NCBI GenBank assembly: GCA_017650505.1
Contig: JAGCET010000028.1
Location: forward strand, 1-8,386
DNA: 8,386 bases
From: Alphaproteobacteria bacterium
Lineage (GTDB): Bacteria > Pseudomonadota > Alphaproteobacteria > Rs-D84
Direction: 5' to 3'
Positions 6,453 to 8,386 of the stretch are shown in pieces (position 1 is the stretch's first letter; each line of letters begins with the position of its first letter). The position numbers and the translations under genes were made by a program. The notes under the pieces were generated by a model, which made no database searches, was not told the DNA's origin, and saw nothing but the letters and a program-made list of their open reading frames with translations.

Positions 6453-7607
6453 ATGAAAATATCACGGCGGAATCTTTTGAAAATAACCGGTGTTGGAATC
6501 TTGGTCGCCGGCGCATTGCCACGTGTGGCATTGGCCGCGCGCAATTCGATTAAGTCTGTGCGCACAGGGGCCCAGCCGAATGGAAAAACACGACTTGTTA
6601 TCGAAACTGCAAATCGCCCATCTTATACATTGGTTTATGGTGAAAATTCTTTGACAGTAAAGTTGTCTAATACGGCGGCGAACAATTCTGTGTCGCCAAA
6701 ACTTGCATCGGGAACATTGGTAAAAAATATTAGCCAGGTTCCAATTGGTGACGCATTGAATATTGTTGCAGATTTGCGCCGGTCGGTGGCCGAAATTCCG
6801 AAAAGTCAGATTATGATTTTGGAACCAAACGGTGATAATGATTACCGATTGGTATTGGATTTTGTCGCGGGAACAAATGCGACCAAGGGTACAACGGCGG
6901 AAACCGCCACGGTGGCAACGACGGCTGACAAGAAACATATTATTGTAATTGACCCAGGTCACGGCGGTAAAGATCCGGGCTGTATCGGGCGCGGGGGCGC
7001 GCGTGAAAAGACGGTCGTGTTGGCCATTGGTCAAAAATTGCGCACCGCGTTGCGTAATGCGGGCTTTACGGTGTATATGACACGTGGCGATGATACTTAC
7101 TTAAAACTGAATGAACGCGCGGCAATCGCCGAAAAGAAAAAGGCCGATTTATTCCTGTCTATTCATGCAAATGCAAACCCAAGTCGTTCGATGAAGGGAT
7201 TTTCGATTTATACGTTGTCGGAAAAGGCTTCGGACGAAGAGGCCCAGAAGTTGGCCGATGCAGAAAACGCCGCAGATAAGATTGATGTTGATGGTTTCGA
7301 AAACTTTTCCAAAGATATTCGGGTTGCGCTGTCCGCGTTGCAACAACACGCGGTCGCCGAAATGAGCGAAGAATACGCAAATGGATGCGCCCGCGCATTT
7401 AACCGCGCCGGTATAGAGCAGCAGCCCGGCCCCGCCGTGCGTCACGCGCCGTTGGCGGTTCTGCGTTCGACTGTGCCGGGCGCACTGATTGAATGTGGGC
7501 ATTTATCGAACAAGGCCGAAGAAAAATTGCTGGCCAATTCCGCGCACCAAGACAAACTTGTCGCCGCAATTGTAAAATCTGTTAAAAATTACGATTTTGA
7601 AGTATAA
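6453..7607 (+). CDS. amiC: N-acetylmuramoyl-L-alanine amidase with Tat signal and AMIN domain (AmiC-like)
   Basis: This 384-residue enzyme cleaves the MurNAc-L-Ala bond of peptidoglycan in the periplasm and is typically needed for daughter-cell separation. The N-terminus carries a twin-arginine signal, SRRNLLK (4-10), a hydrophobic stretch and a likely cleavage site at VALA-ARN (after 28). Residues about 33-140 fit an AMIN domain, which targets septal peptidoglycan; 141-160 is a Thr/Ala-rich linker. The Amidase_3 domain follows with zinc ligands H170 (IDPGHGG), E185 (GAREKT) and H238 (SIHANAN), and catalytic E347 (ALIECGHLSN). Residues about 257-310 form a charged, Ala-rich helical insertion like the autoinhibitory helix of AmiB/AmiC enzymes, suggesting activation by a LytM-type partner not in this window. 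It is transcribed from its own promoter, divergently from dacA. AmiA/B/C subtype is a judgement; Tat signal plus AMIN favours AmiC. Confidence 0.93.
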   Translation: MKISRRNLLKITGVGILVAGALPRVALAARNSIKSVRTGAQPNGKTRLVIETANRPSYTLVYGENSLTVKLSNTAANNSVSPKLASGTLVKNISQVPIGDALNIVADLRRSVAEIPKSQIMILEPNGDNDYRLVLDFVAGTNATKGTTAETATVATTADKKHIIVIDPGHGGKDPGCIGRGGAREKTVVLAIGQKLRTALRNAGFTVYMTRGDDTYLKLNERAAIAEKKKADLFLSIHANANPSRSMKGFSIYTLSEKASDEEAQKLADAENAADKIDVDGFENFSKDIRVALSALQQHAVAEMSEEYANGCARAFNRAGIEQQPGPAVRHAPLAVLRSTVPGALIECGHLSNKAEEKLLANSAHQDKLVAAIVKSVKNYDFEV

Positions 7608-7633
7608 ACCCCTTGCAAAACGATTGCGGGGTT
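7607..7633 (+). other. Hairpin at the amidase stop codon overlapping the tRNA promoter
   Basis: AACCCC (7607-7612) pairs with GGGGTT (7628-7633) and GCAA (7615-7618) pairs with TTGC (7624-7627), leaving a 2-nt bulge and a 5-nt loop, AACGA. It starts at the last base of the amidase stop codon. No T-tract follows, so it is not a canonical intrinsic terminator. It spans the -35 and spacer of the tRNA promoter, and might protect the amidase mRNA 3' end or cause pausing. Confidence 0.4.
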
Positions 7634-7640
7634 GTATAAT
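7613..7640 (+). promoter_or_regulatory. Promoter of tRNA-Ser
   Basis: TTGCAA (7613-7618), a 16-nt spacer and a consensus TATAAT (7635-7640). The predicted start near 7647 lies 2-3 nt before the mature tRNA 5' end, so RNase P would have a very short leader to remove. Confidence 0.7.
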
Positions 7641-7649
7641 ACCCACACC

Positions 7650-7740
7650 GGAGATATGGCAGAGCTGGTTGAATGCGCACGACTCGAAATCGTGTATACA
7701 GGAAACTGTATCGAGGGTTCGAATCCCCCTATCTCCGCCA
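7650..7740 (+). tRNA. tRNA-Ser (anticodon CGA)
   Basis: A class II cloverleaf of 91 nt including an encoded CCA. The acceptor is GGAGATA (7650-7656) with TATCTCC (7730-7736), discriminator G and CCA at 7738-7740. The anticodon stem is CACGA/TCGTG around the loop CTCGAAA, putting CGA at 7685-7687, which reads UCG codons. The long variable arm, ATACAG-GAAA-CTGTAT, is diagnostic of the Ser/Leu/Tyr class and with CGA fixes serine. The T-arm contains GGTTCGAATCC. It has its own promoter and a terminator 35 nt downstream. Confidence 0.97.
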
Positions 7741-7764
7741 GTATTCTGGCATATATGCCGATAC
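7741..7764 (+). other. Imperfect palindrome directly after the tRNA CCA end
   Basis: GGCATATATGCC (7748-7759) is a perfect 12-bp palindrome, flanked by GTAT (7741-7744) and its complement ATAC (7761-7764). It starts at the first base after CCA. In the precursor RNA it would form a 3' trailer hairpin, possibly a stop or entry mark for processing nucleases; a protein-binding palindrome is also possible. Confidence 0.35.
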
Positions 7765-7768
7765 AGAT

Positions 7769-7796
7769 AAAAAGCCCGCGGTTCCGCGGGATTTTT
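7769..7796 (+). terminator. Strong intrinsic terminator after tRNA-Ser
   Basis: The stem CCCGCGG (7775-7781) pairs with CCGCGGG (7784-7790) and is followed by A and five T (7791-7796). Counting the innermost pair as part of the loop gives CCCGCG-GTTC-CGCGGG. An A-run (7769-7773) precedes it, so it could also act on minus-strand transcripts. It closes the tRNA transcription unit. Confidence 0.85.
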
Positions 7797-7815
7797 CGTG
7801 CATTTACTCTTATAT

Positions 7816-7836
7816 GGGCGAAAATCGCCCCCTTTT
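7816..7836 (+). terminator. Second hairpin, possible back-up terminator
   Basis: GGGCGA (7816-7821) pairs with TCGCCC (7825-7830) around an AAA loop, followed by CC and TTTT (7833-7836). The T-tract is short. In tandem with the stronger hairpin upstream it probably insulates the downstream kinase gene from tRNA transcription. Confidence 0.45.
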
Positions 7837-7901
7837 ACGTCATAATATCCCGCTTTTTATACAAGACCTATTTTTTGATAGTCAAAAGATCCAAAAACGC
7901 C

Positions 7902-7930
7902 TTGCAAACCAGGAAACTTACAAATATAAT
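7902..7930 (+). promoter_or_regulatory. Promoter of the P-loop kinase gene
   Basis: TTGCAA (7902-7907), a 17-nt spacer and a consensus TATAAT (7925-7930). Nine nt separate the -10 box from the ATG at 7940, so the expected start (about 7937) leaves only a few leader bases. The AGGAAA at 7911-7916 lies inside the spacer and would not be transcribed, so it cannot serve as ribosome binding site. Confidence 0.65.
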
Positions 7931-7939
7931 CGTAATGCT

Positions 7940-8386
7940 ATGAATTATGATATACAAGATATTTGCAATTTGATCATCAAATCTGGACATAAACACATCC
8001 TGATTTCAGGTAATGGCGCCAGTGGCAAATCAACGTTGGCACATAACCTGTCAAATATGTTACAAGATATAAACAAAACAGTCAGCATATTCCGTACGGA
8101 TGATTTTATGCTAGATAAAGAATACCGTAAAAAAACGCTAAAAACATATATTGGCAAAGATGGTACCCCAAAAACACAGTATATGTCATCAACCTTTCCG
8201 GAAGCTTACGATTTTTTACCTTTGCTTTCTGCTCTTGAGACCAATACATCAGATATTGTGATTATAGAAGGTATAGGTGCGGCGTTGTTGACTGAACAAC
8301 TTCCAAATTCATACAAAATTTTTGTTCAAACCGATAAAGAAACCGAGTTTCAACGCAGATTATGTAGGGCCCGTAGTAGCGCAGAT
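7940..8386 (+). CDS. P-loop kinase, uridine-kinase/PRK-like (partial, C-terminus beyond right edge)
   Basis: The frame is open from the ATG at 7940 to the end of the window (149 codons), so the C-terminus is missing. The Walker A motif GNGASGKST (24-32) follows strand HILIS. Other visible matches to the uridine kinase/phosphoribulokinase superfamily are the substrate-side strand IFRTDDFM (50-57), FPEAYDFLPLL (86-96, like the hPdAfD region of uridine kinases), the Walker-B-like strand IVIIEGIGA (106-114) and FVQTDKETEFQRRLCRAR (128-145), which looks like the strand leading into the Arg-rich lid. It probably phosphorylates a nucleoside or other small molecule in the cytoplasm; the substrate cannot be told. 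No signal peptide or membrane segment is seen. It is AT-richer and uses more A/T-ending codons than the amidase or dacA genes. It has its own promoter and stands behind two hairpins downstream of a tRNA. Confidence 0.75.
   Translation, partial: MNYDIQDICNLIIKSGHKHILISGNGASGKSTLAHNLSNMLQDINKTVSIFRTDDFMLDKEYRKKTLKTYIGKDGTPKTQYMSSTFPEAYDFLPLLSALETNTSDIVIIEGIGAALLTEQLPNSYKIFVQTDKETEFQRRLCRARSSAD

Noticed and set aside
6462..7034. 190-codon minus-strand frame opposite the amidase gene
   Set aside because: Antisense shadow of a well-identified gene; Arg/Cys-rich product without recognisable motifs or ribosome binding site.
7632..7943. Plus-strand reading frame across the tRNA and terminator
   Set aside because: It runs through a clear tRNA-Ser and two hairpins and has no family features; chance frame.
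7650..8386. Attachment-site repeat of the tRNA-Ser 3' end downstream
   Set aside because: No second copy of the T-arm/acceptor sequence is found before the window ends.
1..8386. CRISPR array or insertion sequence
   Set aside because: No regularly spaced repeats and no transposase-like frame were seen.

Overview
The window looks like chromosomal DNA of an alphaproteobacterium of moderate to low GC. The best evidence is the tight minus-strand order dacA-holB-tatD, which resembles the dac-tmk-holB-metG-tatD cluster of many Alphaproteobacteria, here without tmk and metG and with smpB added at the end. A host-associated or gut lineage is only an inference, drawn from the large cysteine-rich exoprotein with InlB-type repeats. 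No species can be named from the sequence.

Layout. Positions 1-2793 (minus) hold the first 931 codons of a large secreted repeat protein that runs off the left edge. Positions 2794-3046 are a non-coding gap; it holds that gene's leader and an unidentified ~183-nt element bounded by an 11-bp inverted repeat. Positions 3047-6351 (minus) are a four-gene operon transcribed dacA > holB > tatD > smpB, with junctions of +1, -10 and +2 nt. Positions 6352-6452 form a divergent promoter region. Positions 6453-7607 (plus) encode a Tat-exported N-acetylmuramoyl-L-alanine amidase. Next comes tRNA-Ser(CGA) with its own promoter (7613-7640) and a strong intrinsic terminator (7775-7796). From 7940 a visibly AT-richer gene for a uridine-kinase-like P-loop protein starts and runs off the right edge.

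How the parts fit. DacA trims peptidoglycan stem peptides and the divergent amidase removes stem peptides from glycan strands, so the 101-bp region between them may set two steps of wall remodelling. HolB (clamp loader), TatD (nuclease family) and SmpB (ribosome rescue) are housekeeping genes carried on the dacA transcript. Three protein-gene promoters (dacA, amidase, kinase) put the -10 box only 7-10 nt before the ATG with no Shine-Dalgarno sequence, which suggests leaderless mRNAs; the exoprotein gene instead has a clear Shine-Dalgarno.

Points most worth a second look: the switch-like fold between smpB and the exoprotein gene, the exoprotein itself, the repeated leaderless promoter layout, and an SGG in place of the SxN motif in DacA.
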